Assembly: GCF_036178145.1 (NCBI RefSeq)
Contig: NZ_CP108067.1
Location: 8,323,001-8,387,000 of the forward strand
DNA: 64,000 nucleotides
Reading direction: 5' to 3'
Source: Streptomyces sp. NBC_00273
GTDB lineage: Bacteria > Actinomycetota > Actinomycetes > Streptomycetales > Streptomycetaceae
The notes beneath the pieces were generated by a model that saw only the letters and a program-made list of their open reading frames with translations, did no database searches and was not told the DNA's origin. The position numbers and the translations under genes are program-made. Shown here piece by piece: positions 25,072-33,579 of this stretch. The stretch's first letter is position 1. Every line of letters starts with the position of its first letter.

Positions 25072-26136
25072 GTGGGCGGCGCGGACAGCAGGGACCGGAG
25101 CGGTGAACCCCGGGCCTACATCGGATCGTTCACCTCGGCGGGCGGCCGCGGTGTCACCACCGCGGCCGTGGATCCGAAGACCGGGGCGCTGACCCCGCTC
25201 GCGGTCACCGCCGCCGAGGACCCCTCGTACCTCGCGCTCTCCCGCGCCACCGGTGTGCTCTACGCGGTCAACGAGACCGAGCGCGGCGCGGTCACCGCCT
25301 TCCGGCCCACTGCGGCGGGTCTCGCCCCCCTCGGCGCGGCCGTCCGCGTCGGGGGCTCCGGGCCCACCCACCTCAGCGTGGCCGGGCGCAGGCTGCTCAC
25401 CGCCAACTACACCTCCGGAAGCGTCAGTAGCCTCCCGCTCGCCGCCGACGGCCGCCCGGGCGGCCCCTCGCGCGTCCTGCCGCACCGGGGTTCCGGACCC
25501 GACGCCGGCCGGCAGGAGGGCCCGCACGCCCATCAGGTGCTGCCCGACCCGACCGGCCGCTGGGTGCTCAGCGTGGACCTCGGCACCGACTCGGTACGGG
25601 TCTGCGCGCTGGACCCGGCCACCGGGGCGCTGCGGGTGCACTCCGAGACCGTGCTGCGGGCCGGGACCGGCCCCCGCCACCTCGCCTTCCATCCGGAGGG
25701 CGCGGTGGCGTACGTACTGCACGAGCTGGAGCCGCAGGTGACCGTCTGCCGCTGGAACGGGGCGTCCGGGCGACTGGAACCGGTCGGCGAGGCCCCGGTG
25801 GCCTCCGAGGGCGCCTCAGGGGCCGTGCGGGCCTACCCCTCGGCGATCATCGCCTCACCCGACGGCAGGTTCGTCTGGGCGGCCGTCCGCGGAGCCGATG
25901 CGCTCGTCACCCTCTCGCTCGCCGACGGGCCCGGGAAGCCGCGGCTCACCGGCGCCGTGGACTGCGGCGGCGCGTGGCCGCGCGATCTCGCCGCCGACCC
26001 CTCGGGGAACCGGCTCTACGCCGCCAACGAGCGCTCGGGTGACGTCACCTGGTTCGACGTGGACCCGCTGACCGGCCAGCCGCACCGGGCCGGCTCGCTG
26101 GCCGTGCCCGCGGCCACCTGCGTGGTCCTCGGCTGA
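25072..26136 (+). CDS. Lactonase family beta-propeller (6-phosphogluconolactonase YkgB-like)
   Basis: 354 residues, seven-bladed propeller of the lactonase/Pgl family (YkgB type). Repeating DP.TG.L and LAVNE-like units are seen: YIGSFTSAGGRGV near the N-terminus, YAVNETERGAVTAF, HAHQVLPDPTGRWVLSVDLG (conserved His/Asp), GPRHLAFHPEG and the late YAANERSGDVTWF. The family may hydrolyse 6-phosphogluconolactone, though some members have other substrates. The GTG at 25072 follows GAGAGGGG. It is a single gene with a very strong terminator downstream. There is no signal peptide, so it is probably cytoplasmic. Confidence 0.87.
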   Translation: MGGADSRDRSGEPRAYIGSFTSAGGRGVTTAAVDPKTGALTPLAVTAAEDPSYLALSRATGVLYAVNETERGAVTAFRPTAAGLAPLGAAVRVGGSGPTHLSVAGRRLLTANYTSGSVSSLPLAADGRPGGPSRVLPHRGSGPDAGRQEGPHAHQVLPDPTGRWVLSVDLGTDSVRVCALDPATGALRVHSETVLRAGTGPRHLAFHPEGAVAYVLHELEPQVTVCRWNGASGRLEPVGEAPVASEGASGAVRAYPSAIIASPDGRFVWAAVRGADALVTLSLADGPGKPRLTGAVDCGGAWPRDLAADPSGNRLYAANERSGDVTWFDVDPLTGQPHRAGSLAVPAATCVVLG

Positions 26137-26160
26137 CGCCGGCGCGCACGGGGCGTGCGA

Positions 26161-26206
26161 AAGGGCCCCCGGCGGCCACGGGAGACCGTGGCCGCCGGGG
26201 GCCCTT
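26161..26206. terminator. Very strong hairpin with GNRA-type loop
   Basis: Perfect 20-base arms (26161-26180 and 26187-26206) plus a closing G-C pair around a GAGA tetraloop. It lies between the converging lactonase and CbiX-like genes and probably serves both. Confidence 0.85.
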
Positions 26207-26223
26207 CGCGTCGTACGGGCGGG

Positions 26224-27138
26224 TCAGTGCGCGGCGGCGTCCTGGGCGATCCCGAGAGCCGCGGCGTACTGCGCGACGGCCAGCTTGCCGAGCGCGCCGT
26301 AGGCGCCGAGCACCTCGGCGGCGGCGCAGTCGGCCTCCTTGCAGGCGGTGTCGAGGAGTCCGTCGGCGGCCTCCGGGCCGATCAGGTACGGGGCGAGCGC
26401 GAGCAGCGTGGAGCCCTCGCGGCGCAGCTGCTCGGCGACCGCGGCCACCGAACCCTCCTGGTCGAGCGCGGCGGCCTTGACGGGCACGGCGAGCCGGGCG
26501 GCGAGCAGCATGCCCGTGATCCCGGCGGCCTGCACGGCCTCCTCGCCACCGGTGGTGGCCAGGACGATGCCGTCGGCGGCGGTGGTCACGGTGAAGAGCC
26601 GGGCACGGTCGGCGCGGGCCAGGCCCGCCTCGGAGAGGCGCACGTGCAGGCCCTCGGCGAGCAGCGGGTGCGGGCCGAGCACGTCGGCCAGCTCGGCGGC
26701 GGCCGAGGAGTCCATCAGCGCCTGGCGGATCCGGCGGAGCAGATCGCTGTCGGGGCCGGCCAGCAGCGGCACGACCACGGCGTCCGGGCCGGTCGGCGCG
26801 GGCACCTCGTGGCCGGCCGCGCGGGCGAACTCCGCGCGCGCGAGGCGCTCGGTCGCGACGGCGGTCAGCACGCCGGACAGGGACGGGAACTCGGTGTCGT
26901 CGTCACCTTCGAGGAAGCCGATCCGGGCGTCGAGGCCCGGCAGCTCGGAGCGGCCGATGCTGATGATCTCTTCCGCGAGCCCTCGCGAGGCGGCCGAGGG
27001 GGCACCGGGCACGGCGAGCACCAGCGCGGGCGCGCCCTCGGGCGCCACCGCGGGCTCGGGCCGGCGGTGCCGTCCGGTCTGGCGGGGTCGCGGCATTCGT
27101 ACGGGCAGGCCATTTGCGGGCCCAGTGGGGGAGCTCAT
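26224..27138 (-). CDS. CbiX/sirohydrochlorin chelatase-like protein, catalytic His residues lost
   Basis: 304 residues with the two-lobed chelatase-like layout common in Streptomyces: strand LVLAVPGAPSAASRGLAEEI (~38), then VVVPLLAGPDSDLLRRIRQAL, and a second lobe from ~190 (GIVLATTGGEEAVQAAGITG). Active members carry His in VAHGSR and in the GYH segment. Here these read AVPGAPS and AGPDSD, so both expected His appear absent, and metal insertion is doubtful. A Cys pair (CKEADC) lies near the C-terminus. It may be a non-catalytic paralogue or ligand-binding protein. The gene stands alone between ung and the lactonase. Confidence 0.72.
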   Translation of the reverse strand: MSSPTGPANGLPVRMPRPRQTGRHRRPEPAVAPEGAPALVLAVPGAPSAASRGLAEEIISIGRSELPGLDARIGFLEGDDDTEFPSLSGVLTAVATERLARAEFARAAGHEVPAPTGPDAVVVPLLAGPDSDLLRRIRQALMDSSAAAELADVLGPHPLLAEGLHVRLSEAGLARADRARLFTVTTAADGIVLATTGGEEAVQAAGITGMLLAARLAVPVKAAALDQEGSVAAVAEQLRREGSTLLALAPYLIGPEAADGLLDTACKEADCAAAEVLGAYGALGKLAVAQYAAALGIAQDAAAH

Positions 27139-27234
27139 GGCGCCGCATGCTACTGGCTTATCGGAACAAGGTGTTCGGGCAGGGCCTTCTCGCGAGGCAT
27201 CTGTCCGTATTTATCCGGTGAATATCAGATACGT

Positions 27235-27921
27235 TCAACTGACGGATGGCAAGCGCCAGTCCACAGGCTGTGATCCCTGACCCACCAGCAACTCGTTCGT
27301 TCGGCTGAACGGCCGGGAGCCGAAGAAGCCGTAGTCGGCCGACTTGGGGGAGGGGTGCGAGGACTCCACGACGGGCAGCTCGCCGAGCAGCGGCCGAAGG
27401 TTGCGGGCCGCTCGTCCCCAGAGGATGGAGACCAGCGGCTTGCCGCGCGCGGCCAGGGCCCGGATGGCCTGGTCGGTGACGGCTTCCCAGCCCTTGCCCT
27501 GGTGCGCGTTGGAGCGCCGGGGCGCGGTCGTGAGCGACCTGTTGAGCAGCAGGACGCCCTGCCGGGTCCACGGGGTGAGGTCGCCGTTCGCCGGGCGGCC
27601 GGTGCCGATGTCCCGGTGCATCTCCAGGAAGATGTTGTCGAGGCTCGGCGGTACCGGTCGTACGTCGGGGGCGACCGAGAAGGACAGCCCCACCGCGTGT
27701 CCCGGCGTGGGATAGGGATCCTGCCCGACGATCAGTACCTTGACCTCGTCGAAGGGTTGTTGGAAGGCGCGCAGCACATTGGCCCCGGCCGGTACGTATG
27801 TCCTCCCCGCTGCGATCTCGGCGCGCAGGAAGTCGCCCATGGCGGCGATTTGCCCCGCCACCGGCTCCAGAGCCCGGGCCCAGCCCGGCTCGACGATCTC
27901 GTTCAACGGTCGTGCTGCCAC
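27235..27921 (-). CDS. ung: Uracil-DNA glycosylase, family 1
   Basis: 228 residues, full length for UNG. The water-activating loop [18 protein letters not shown] (catalytic Asp ~66) and the leucine/minor-groove loop [18 protein letters not shown] (His ~187) are intact, as is [10 protein letters not shown]. It removes uracil from DNA in base-excision repair. The start is GTG 27921. It lies 11 bp from the 3' end of the upstream BNR gene in the same direction, so the two may be co-transcribed. Nothing atypical. Confidence 0.96.
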   Translation of the reverse strand: MAARPLNEIVEPGWARALEPVAGQIAAMGDFLRAEIAAGRTYVPAGANVLRAFQQPFDEVKVLIVGQDPYPTPGHAVGLSFSVAPDVRPVPPSLDNIFLEMHRDIGTGRPANGDLTPWTRQGVLLLNRSLTTAPRRSNAHQGKGWEAVTDQAIRALAARGKPLVSILWGRAARNLRPLLGELPVVESSHPSPKSADYGFFGSRPFSRTNELLVGQGSQPVDWRLPSVS

Positions 27922-27932
27922 AGTGGATCACT

Positions 27933-29024
27933 CTACTGGCCGAACGCGGCCGCCCGCACGCACAGGACGTCGGGCAGGTGCTCGGCGAGCAGGTGCCAGC
28001 TGTCGCCGTCGTCGTGGCTGGCGTACACCTCGCCGTTGCGGTTGCCGAAGTAGACGCCCGCCGGATCCCCGTCGTCGGTGCACAGGGCGTCCCGGAGGAC
28101 CGTGCCGTAGTGGTCCCCGGTCGGGAGCCCGTGCGCCAGCGGCTCCCAGGTGGCGCCCGCGTCCCGGGTGCGGAAGACCCGGCACCGGTGCTCGGCCGGG
28201 ACCCGGTCGGAATCGGCGTTGAGCGGGAAGACGTAGGCGGTGTCGGGCCGGTGCGGGTGGGCCGCGACCGCGAAGCCGAAGTCGGAGGGCAGCCCGCCGC
28301 CGATGTCGGTCCACCGGCCGCCCGCGTCGTCGCTGCGGTAGACGCCCCAGTGGTTCTGCAGGTACAGGCGGTCCGTGTCCCCGGCGTCCCGGGCGATCTT
28401 GTGCACGCACTGGCCGAATTCGGGGTGCGGGTCCGGCAGGAACACCGCCGAGACCCCCTCGTTGGACGGCGCCCAGCTGGCGCCGCCGTCCCGGGTCCGG
28501 AACACCCCGGCGGTGGACACGGCCACCGTCACGGCGTCCGGGTCGCGCGGGTCGGTGATCACCGTGTGCAGGCCCTCGCCGCCGCCGCCCGGTACCCACT
28601 TCCCGCGGCTCGGGTGCTCCCACAGCGGGCGGACCAGCTCGAAGGAGTCGCCCCGGTCGGTCGAGCGGAAGAGTGCGGCCGGTTCCGTCCCCGCGTACAC
28701 CACGCCGGGGGCCTCGGGGCCGGCCGGCTGCAACTGCCAGACCCGCTCCAGGGAGGCCCCGGTGTCCTGGGGGAACCGCACGGCGGGCGCGGCGGGCTCC
28801 CGCCAGGTCGCCCCGAGGTCGTCGGAGCTGAAGACGGACGGCCCCCAGTGCGAGCTGTCCCCGCCGACCAGGAGCCGGGGCGCCGGACCCCGGCGGTCGA
28901 CGGCGACCGCATAGACGGCCTGGGCGTTGAAATGGGGCCCGTCGAACTCCCAGGGCGCCCCGCCCCGGCGACGGCCGATGAAGAGTCCCTTGCGGGTTCC
29001 CACGAGCAGCACTACGTCGGCCAT
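27933..29024 (-). CDS. BNR/sialidase-like repeat protein
   Basis: 363 residues. Repeated Asp-box units are visible (SSDDLGATW, STDRGDSF, TRDGGASW, SDDAGGRW, TRDAGATW, SHDDGDSW), consistent with a six- or seven-bladed propeller. No secretion signal and no clear glycosidase catalytic set are seen, so sialidase activity should not be assumed. The ATG at 29024 has GGAGGTG upstream; longer frames to 29150 begin in shadow-like sequence. This family is commonly labelled exo-alpha-sialidase or photosynthesis-assembly-like without proof. Probable operon with ung. Confidence 0.85.
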   Translation of the reverse strand: MADVVLLVGTRKGLFIGRRRGGAPWEFDGPHFNAQAVYAVAVDRRGPAPRLLVGGDSSHWGPSVFSSDDLGATWREPAAPAVRFPQDTGASLERVWQLQPAGPEAPGVVYAGTEPAALFRSTDRGDSFELVRPLWEHPSRGKWVPGGGGEGLHTVITDPRDPDAVTVAVSTAGVFRTRDGGASWAPSNEGVSAVFLPDPHPEFGQCVHKIARDAGDTDRLYLQNHWGVYRSDDAGGRWTDIGGGLPSDFGFAVAAHPHRPDTAYVFPLNADSDRVPAEHRCRVFRTRDAGATWEPLAHGLPTGDHYGTVLRDALCTDDGDPAGVYFGNRNGEVYASHDDGDSWHLLAEHLPDVLCVRAAAFGQ

Positions 29025-29155
29025 GGCCGGCACCTCCGGACCTCGTCGCCCTCGGCGGGCGCACCTTGCAGGGTATCTTTTCGGCCAGTCTGCACCTGTC
29101 CGGTGACAGTGACCCGGCGGACGGTGCGGGGCTGCTGATGAGCAGATCAATACCG

Positions 29156-29178
29156 ATCATTTACCGCGCGGAAATGAT
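29156..29178. promoter_or_regulatory. Inverted repeat in BNR / WS-DGAT divergent region
   Basis: Arms atcattt (29156-29162) and aaatgat (29172-29178) flank a self-complementary ccgcgcgg. This AT-rich palindrome stands out in GC-rich DNA between the divergent genes and may be an operator. No cognate regulator is identified. Confidence 0.45.
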
Positions 29179-29248
29179 TGCTGCTTGCATGTGGGTGTCC
29201 GTAATGGATTGACTTCAGGTCACTGCCGCCGCACGCGAGAGGACATAT

Positions 29249-30571
29249 GTGGCCACCGAGCACCTGTCCCCGCTCGACCTCGCCTTCTGGCGGATCGAAT
29301 CCGCCGACCACCCCATGCACCTGGGCGCCCTCGCCGTCTTCCGCGCCCGTGGGCCCGGCGCCGCGGAGCGGGCCGCGCACCTGCTCACCGCCCGCTGCGC
29401 GGCCGTGCCGCGCCTGCGCCGCCGGATCCGCGACGTGCTGCTGCCGGTCGGCGCGGCCGCCTGGTCACCGGACCCCGGCTTCGACCCGGCCCGGCACGTG
29501 TTCCTCGTCCGTACCGACGAGGTCGTTCCGCACGCCGCGGCCGGACCGCTGATGGCCCGGCCGCTGGACCGGGCGCTGCCCCCGTGGGAGGCGCACGTAC
29601 TGGCCGGGCCCGATCCGGACTCCTTCGCGGTGCTCTTCAAGTTCCACCACGCCCTCGCCGACGGCATGGGCGCGCTGGCCCTCGCGGCCACCCTGTTCGA
29701 CGAGGCGACGGCCCCGAGGCCACCCGCGCGCCCGGTCCCCGAGCAGCGGGGCGGCTCCGTCCTGCGCCGGCTCCCCGGAGCCCTGGCGGCCCGGGTCCAG
29801 GACGTCGGCCAGGCCCTGGAGATCGGCGCGGCCGTGGCCCGCGCCGGACTGCCGCTCGGGGTGCCGGCGGCCCTCACTGCGCACTCCACCGGCTCGGGAG
29901 CCCGCGCGGTCGCCGTCCTCGCGCTCGACCTGGACGAGGTCAACCTCGTCCGCAAGGGCGCCGGCGGCACCGTCAACGACGTGCTCATCGCCCTGGTCGC
30001 GGGCGCACTGCGGCGCTGGCTGGCGGAGCGGGGCGATCCCGAGCCCTGGGGTGCGGGGCCGCGCGCGCTGATCCCGGTGTCCCGTCGCCGCGGACCCGGC
30101 GGTTCGGGGGGCGCCGGGAACCGGCTCTCCGGTTACCTGCTCCGGCTGCCGCTCGCCGAATCCGATCCGCTGCGCCGCCTGGACAGCGTGCGCGCCGCCA
30201 TGGACCGCAACAAGGACGCCGGACCCGCCCGCGGCGCCGGGGCCGTCGCCCTGCTCGCCGATCACGTCCATCCGCTCGGCCACCGGCTCGGCGGCCCGCT
30301 CGTGGCCCAGGCCGCCCGGCTGCTCTTCGACATCCTGGTCACCAGCGTGCCGCTGCCGAGCTTCACCTTCACCCTCGGCGGCAGCCCGGTCGGTGAGGTG
30401 TACCCGCTCGCCCCGCTGGCCCGGGGGCAGTCGTTGGCCGTCGCGGTCTCGACGTACAAGGGGACGGTCCACTACGGACTGGTCGCGGACGCGGCGGCCG
30501 TCCCGGACCTGGCGGCCCTGGCCGGGGCGCTGCGTGCAGAACTCGACGAGCTTGTACGAGAGGTCTCGTAG
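29249..30571 (+). CDS. Wax ester synthase / diacylglycerol acyltransferase (WS/DGAT)
   Basis: 440 residues. The catalytic motif FKFHHALADGMGALAL (HHxxxDG at ~134) is intact, with an N-terminal LSPLDLAFWRIESADHPMHLG and a C-terminal VTSVPLPSFTFTLGGSPV (equivalent of the NVPGP region). It transfers acyl-CoA to diacylglycerol or fatty alcohol to build storage lipid at the membrane. The start is GTG 29249 after GAGAGGA. It is followed by the ArsR-box region and the old yellow enzyme gene 76 bp later. Confidence 0.92.
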   Translation: MATEHLSPLDLAFWRIESADHPMHLGALAVFRARGPGAAERAAHLLTARCAAVPRLRRRIRDVLLPVGAAAWSPDPGFDPARHVFLVRTDEVVPHAAAGPLMARPLDRALPPWEAHVLAGPDPDSFAVLFKFHHALADGMGALALAATLFDEATAPRPPARPVPEQRGGSVLRRLPGALAARVQDVGQALEIGAAVARAGLPLGVPAALTAHSTGSGARAVAVLALDLDEVNLVRKGAGGTVNDVLIALVAGALRRWLAERGDPEPWGAGPRALIPVSRRRGPGGSGGAGNRLSGYLLRLPLAESDPLRRLDSVRAAMDRNKDAGPARGAGAVALLADHVHPLGHRLGGPLVAQAARLLFDILVTSVPLPSFTFTLGGSPVGEVYPLAPLARGQSLAVAVSTYKGTVHYGLVADAAAVPDLAALAGALRAELDELVREVS

Positions 30572-30605
30572 TACGAGAGAATCCGTAGTACGGTGACTCT
30601 CGTAC
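30554..30605. promoter_or_regulatory. Cluster of three GTACGAGAG/CTCTCGTAC boxes before the OYE gene
   Basis: GTACGAGAG occurs at 30554-30562 and 30571-30579, and its complement CTCTCGTAC at 30597-30605. The middle pair also forms the palindrome tctcgta-g-tacgaga (30564-30578). The same 9-mer recurs at 31825-31833 before the arsR-type gene. These are probable binding sites of that regulator. Confidence 0.65.
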
Positions 30606-30647
30606 TTAGTCGATCCCCGGCATGCCCGGTCGTATCTGGAGAGCCTG

Positions 30648-31748
30648 ATGAGTGCTGCACCCGCCGCCTTCGCCGCCCTGTTCGCGCCCTACACGCTCCG
30701 TTCCGTCACCATCCCGAACCGGGTGTGGATGGCCCCGATGTGCCAGTACAGCGCCGAGGCGTTCGGCCCGAACGCGGGCGTGGCCGGCGACTGGCACTTC
30801 GCGCACTACGCCGCACGCGCCGCCGGCGGTACCGGGCTGATCATCCAGGAGGCCACCGCGGTCTCCCCGGAAGGCCGGATCTCCCCCTACGACCTCGGCA
30901 TCTGGAACGACACCCAGGTCGAGGCGCTCCGCCGGATCACCTCCTTCGTCAAGGCCCGGGGCGCCGTCCCCGGCATCCAGATCGCGCACGCCGGCCGCAA
31001 GGCCTCCACCGACCGCACCTGGAAGGGCGGGCGGCCGGTCGGGCCCGAGGAGCACGGCTGGCAGCCGGTCGCCCCGAGCCCGCTGCCGTTCTCCGAGGAC
31101 CACCCGGTGCCGCACGAACTGACGGTCGAGGAGATCCGGGAGATCACCGGCCAGTTCGCGGCCGCCGCCGAGCGCTCGCTGGCCGCGGGCTACGAGGTCG
31201 TCGAGATCCACGGCGCCCACGGCTACCTCATCGGCGAGTTCCTCTCCCCGCACAGCAACAGGCGCACCGACGAGTACGGGGGCTCCTTCGCGAACCGCAC
31301 CCGCTTCGCCCTCGAAGTCGTCGACGCCGTACGGGCGGTGTGGCCCGAGGAGCTCCCGCTCTTCTTCCGGATCTCCGCCACCGACTGGCTGGAGGAGGAG
31401 GGCTGGACCGCCGAGGAGACGGTCCGGCTGGCGGACCTGCTGCTGGAGCACGGGGTGGACCTGCTCGACGTCTCCACCGGCGGCCTCGCGCCGCACGCGC
31501 AGATCCCCGTCGGCCCCGGCTTCCAGGTCCCCTTCGCGGCCCGGGTCAAGGCCGGGACCGCCCTCCCCGTGGCTGCCGTCGGCCTCATCACCGAACCGGA
31601 GCAGGCCGAGAAGATCCTCGCCAACGGGGAGGCCGACGCCGTCCTGCTGGGCCGGGAGCTGCTCCGCGACCCGTACTGGGCCCGCCGCGCGGCCAAGGAG
31701 CTGGGCGGGGAGATCCGTACGCCCGAGCAGTACCACCGATCCTGGTGA
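30648..31748 (+). CDS. NADH:flavin oxidoreductase, old yellow enzyme family (YqjM-like)
   Basis: 366 residues, single FMN-binding TIM barrel without the C-terminal iron-sulfur extension of the larger family members. Visible are NRVWMAPMCQYSAE (the Cys of thermophilic-type OYEs), GLIIQEATAVSPEGR, QIAHAGRKA (substrate His and tyrosine region), EIHGAHGYLIGEFLSPHSN, and the FMN phosphate region LPVAAVGLITEPEQA. Such enzymes reduce activated alkenes such as enones and maleimides, and nitro groups. The CTCTCGTAC boxes at its promoter and downstream ArsR gene suggest induction by an electrophile. Confidence 0.93.
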   Translation: MSAAPAAFAALFAPYTLRSVTIPNRVWMAPMCQYSAEAFGPNAGVAGDWHFAHYAARAAGGTGLIIQEATAVSPEGRISPYDLGIWNDTQVEALRRITSFVKARGAVPGIQIAHAGRKASTDRTWKGGRPVGPEEHGWQPVAPSPLPFSEDHPVPHELTVEEIREITGQFAAAAERSLAAGYEVVEIHGAHGYLIGEFLSPHSNRRTDEYGGSFANRTRFALEVVDAVRAVWPEELPLFFRISATDWLEEEGWTAEETVRLADLLLEHGVDLLDVSTGGLAPHAQIPVGPGFQVPFAARVKAGTALPVAAVGLITEPEQAEKILANGEADAVLLGRELLRDPYWARRAAKELGGEIRTPEQYHRSW

Positions 31749-31824
31749 CGCGGGTACGGCTCCGGGGCCGCCGGCTCCGGAGCCGTACCGCCGGTTTCCA
31801 CGACCCGCCCGACGTCTTCGACGA

Positions 31825-31833
31825 CTCTCGTAC
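31825..31833 (+). promoter_or_regulatory. CTCTCGTAC box upstream of the ArsR-type gene
   Basis: Exact copy of the 9-mer found three times before the OYE gene, within the shared 11-mer gactctcgtac, 54 bp ahead of the regulator start. This suggests autoregulation. Confidence 0.55.
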
Positions 31834-31886
31834 GATGGGGACGCGCACCATCCGGAGCGGACCGATCGAGTGAGTGGAGCAGGGAC

Positions 31887-32234
31887 ATGACGGAACGGGA
31901 CACCTCCCGCACCCTCGCCCACCCCGAGGCGGACGAGATCCGCCTGGAAGGCGTGCTGCACGCGCTCTCCGACCCGGTCCGGCTGTCCATCGTCCTGGAC
32001 CTGGCCGCCTCGGCCGAGGACCTGGCCTGCTCGTACTTCGACCTGCCGGTCACCAAGTCCACGACCACCCACCACTTCCGCGTCCTCCGCGAGAGCGGCG
32101 TCGTACGCCAGGCCTACCGCGGCACCACCAAGCTCAACGCCCTGCGCCGGGAGGAACTGGAGGCGCTCTTCCCCGGCCTCCTCGACAGCGTCCTCGCCTC
32201 GGCCGCGGCCGAGGCCGCCCGGCTCACCGCCTAG
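31887..32234 (+). CDS. ArsR family winged-helix regulator
   Basis: 115 residues. The winged helix is clear: VLHALSDPVRLSIVLDLA (helix 1), then PVTKSTTTHHFRVLRESGVV (recognition helix, ~50-69) and RGTTKLNALRREEL (wing). The metal-binding CxC of classic ArsR is absent; only one Cys (DLACSYFD) is present, so it may sense redox stress or an electrophile. It follows the OYE gene and carries the same 9-bp box upstream, so it likely represses both. The ATG at 31887 has an AGGGAC box. Confidence 0.9.
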   Translation: MTERDTSRTLAHPEADEIRLEGVLHALSDPVRLSIVLDLAASAEDLACSYFDLPVTKSTTTHHFRVLRESGVVRQAYRGTTKLNALRREELEALFPGLLDSVLASAAAEAARLTA

Positions 32235-32242
32235 GGGTCGTC

Positions 32243-32566
32243 TTGCCCCGTCTGCGATTCTTTTTCGAAGCCGGCGTCCCGCACACCCCGCTGTGGCCGG
32301 CCGCCCCGGACCTGGACGGCCCGTACGGCTCCCCCTGCGAGCTGGACCGGCTGCCGATCAGTGCGCAGACCCGGACCGAACTGGTGCGACTGTGCCAGTG
32401 GTACCAGTCGTCGATCGACTGGGACGACCCGCCGGCCCCGTCGCCGTGGCCGCGGGAGGAGTGGCAGCTGTTCCGCCGCCAGGCGGACACCGCCTTCGCC
32501 GCCCTGTGCCAAGAGCTCGGCGGCGGCTGGCAGGTCGAGATGACCCACACGGTCTGGACCGGCTGA
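32243..32566 (+). CDS. Hypothetical acidic protein
   Basis: About 107 residues starting at TTG 32243 with AGGGG six bases upstream, nine bases after the ArsR stop. Visible: FFFEAGVPHTPLWPA, DLDGPYGSPCELDRLP and a Trp-rich middle (CQWYQSSIDWDDPPAPSPWP). No signal or membrane segment. I do not recognise a characterised family; proteins of this type are frequent beside Streptomyces regulators. Coding character is good, and operon placement suggests co-expression with the regulator. Confidence 0.68.
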   Translation: MPRLRFFFEAGVPHTPLWPAAPDLDGPYGSPCELDRLPISAQTRTELVRLCQWYQSSIDWDDPPAPSPWPREEWQLFRRQADTAFAALCQELGGGWQVEMTHTVWTG

Positions 32567-32583
32567 GACGCCCGGGGACGGGC

Positions 32584-32868
32584 TCAGTAGTGGCCCGGCA
32601 TCTCGTCGGCCGGGATGCAATCGAACACGGTGTTGGCCCAGTCGTTGGGCCTGCCGAAGACCAGCCGCGTGAGCACGACGTCGCAGTTGCTCGAAGGGGC
32701 CGAACGTGCCGACGTCCGAGGGGGCGGCTTCGGCCACCACGGCCCGAAAGGCTGCCCGCACGCGCAACAGCCCCCTCCGGCGATCACCTGCCACGAACAC
32801 GGCGCGAGGACCTTACCCACCTCCCCGACCGGGGCCGTGAGGGGCGGCCCGGGCGATCCCACCGGCGG
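32584..32868 (-). pseudogene. Possible degraded gene remnant
   Basis: This 300-bp stretch has no intact gene, but the minus-strand frame ending at 32584 finishes with a protein-like tail (RPNDWANTVFDCIPADEMPG) unlike the Arg/Pro shadows elsewhere. Protein-like composition shifts to another frame upstream (VAEAAPSDVGTFGPFEQ), as expected after a frameshift. It could be the relic of a small protein. Support is compositional only. Confidence 0.3.
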
Positions 32869-33438
32869 TCACACGGGCGTGGGCGTGTTGTCGGCGGTCA
32901 CCGTCACGCCTTCGGCGATGTTCTCGTCCGTCAGTACCAGTGGGCCGAACACCGGGTTCGCGGGCAGGTCGTAGCCGGGCGGGGCCTGGGTCTCCAGCCA
33001 GTAGTAGACGCCGGTCGGCAGGGTGCGGGTGCACGTGCCGTCGGCCGATGTGGTGCAGGAGTCGCCGATGGAGGTGTCCGGGTCGCTGCCGGTGGTCTGG
33101 AGTCCCGGGATGCCGTTGGTCTCCTCCCAGAGCTGGAAGACGGCGCCGGCCAGGGGGTTGCCGGTCAGCCCGTCCTCCTTGATCACCGTGACGTCACCGG
33201 TGGCCACACCGGGGCCCTCGCAACCGGGAGGCCCGGCCTCGCACTGGGGCGGGGGGCACCACCCCCGGTCGCCGTGGCCGCCGGCCACGGCGCGGTCCGG
33301 GCACCGGGCGGCCGCGCCCGCCCCGGTCGCCGCGGCGTACGAGGGCGTCGAGACCAGCAGCGCCGTCGTCGCCATGGCCATCGCCAGGACCCAGGGCCGC
33401 CACCCGTCCCACGACCGGCGGAAATCGTTCGGTGCCAT
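32869..33438 (-). CDS. Secreted protein with SpaA-like (prealbumin-fold) domain
   Basis: 189 residues. It has a Sec signal peptide ([20 protein letters not shown], cleavage ~36), a Cys/Gly/Pro-rich linker with five Cys, and one SpaA-type domain (~80-185). The domain includes [20 protein letters not shown] and [18 protein letters not shown], with the Lys and Glu expected for an internal isopeptide bond. Unlike pilin shafts, there is no LPXTG or membrane anchor; the protein stops after TPTPV, so it is probably released. Single-gene locus; role unknown, perhaps adhesion. Confidence 0.85.
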   Translation of the reverse strand: MAPNDFRRSWDGWRPWVLAMAMATTALLVSTPSYAAATGAGAAARCPDRAVAGGHGDRGWCPPPQCEAGPPGCEGPGVATGDVTVIKEDGLTGNPLAGAVFQLWEETNGIPGLQTTGSDPDTSIGDSCTTSADGTCTRTLPTGVYYWLETQAPPGYDLPANPVFGPLVLTDENIAEGVTVTADNTPTPV

Positions 33439-33579
33439 GACACTCCATCCGCATGCTGCTCCGGGGGCTTCGCTCCCGCGACATGATCGGCCCGCGTGCG
33501 CGGGCGGGCACGGCGACACTCCCCGTACGAGGGCATTCCGGCCGGATGACCACCCGGAAGCACTTCCGCGGGAGACGGC

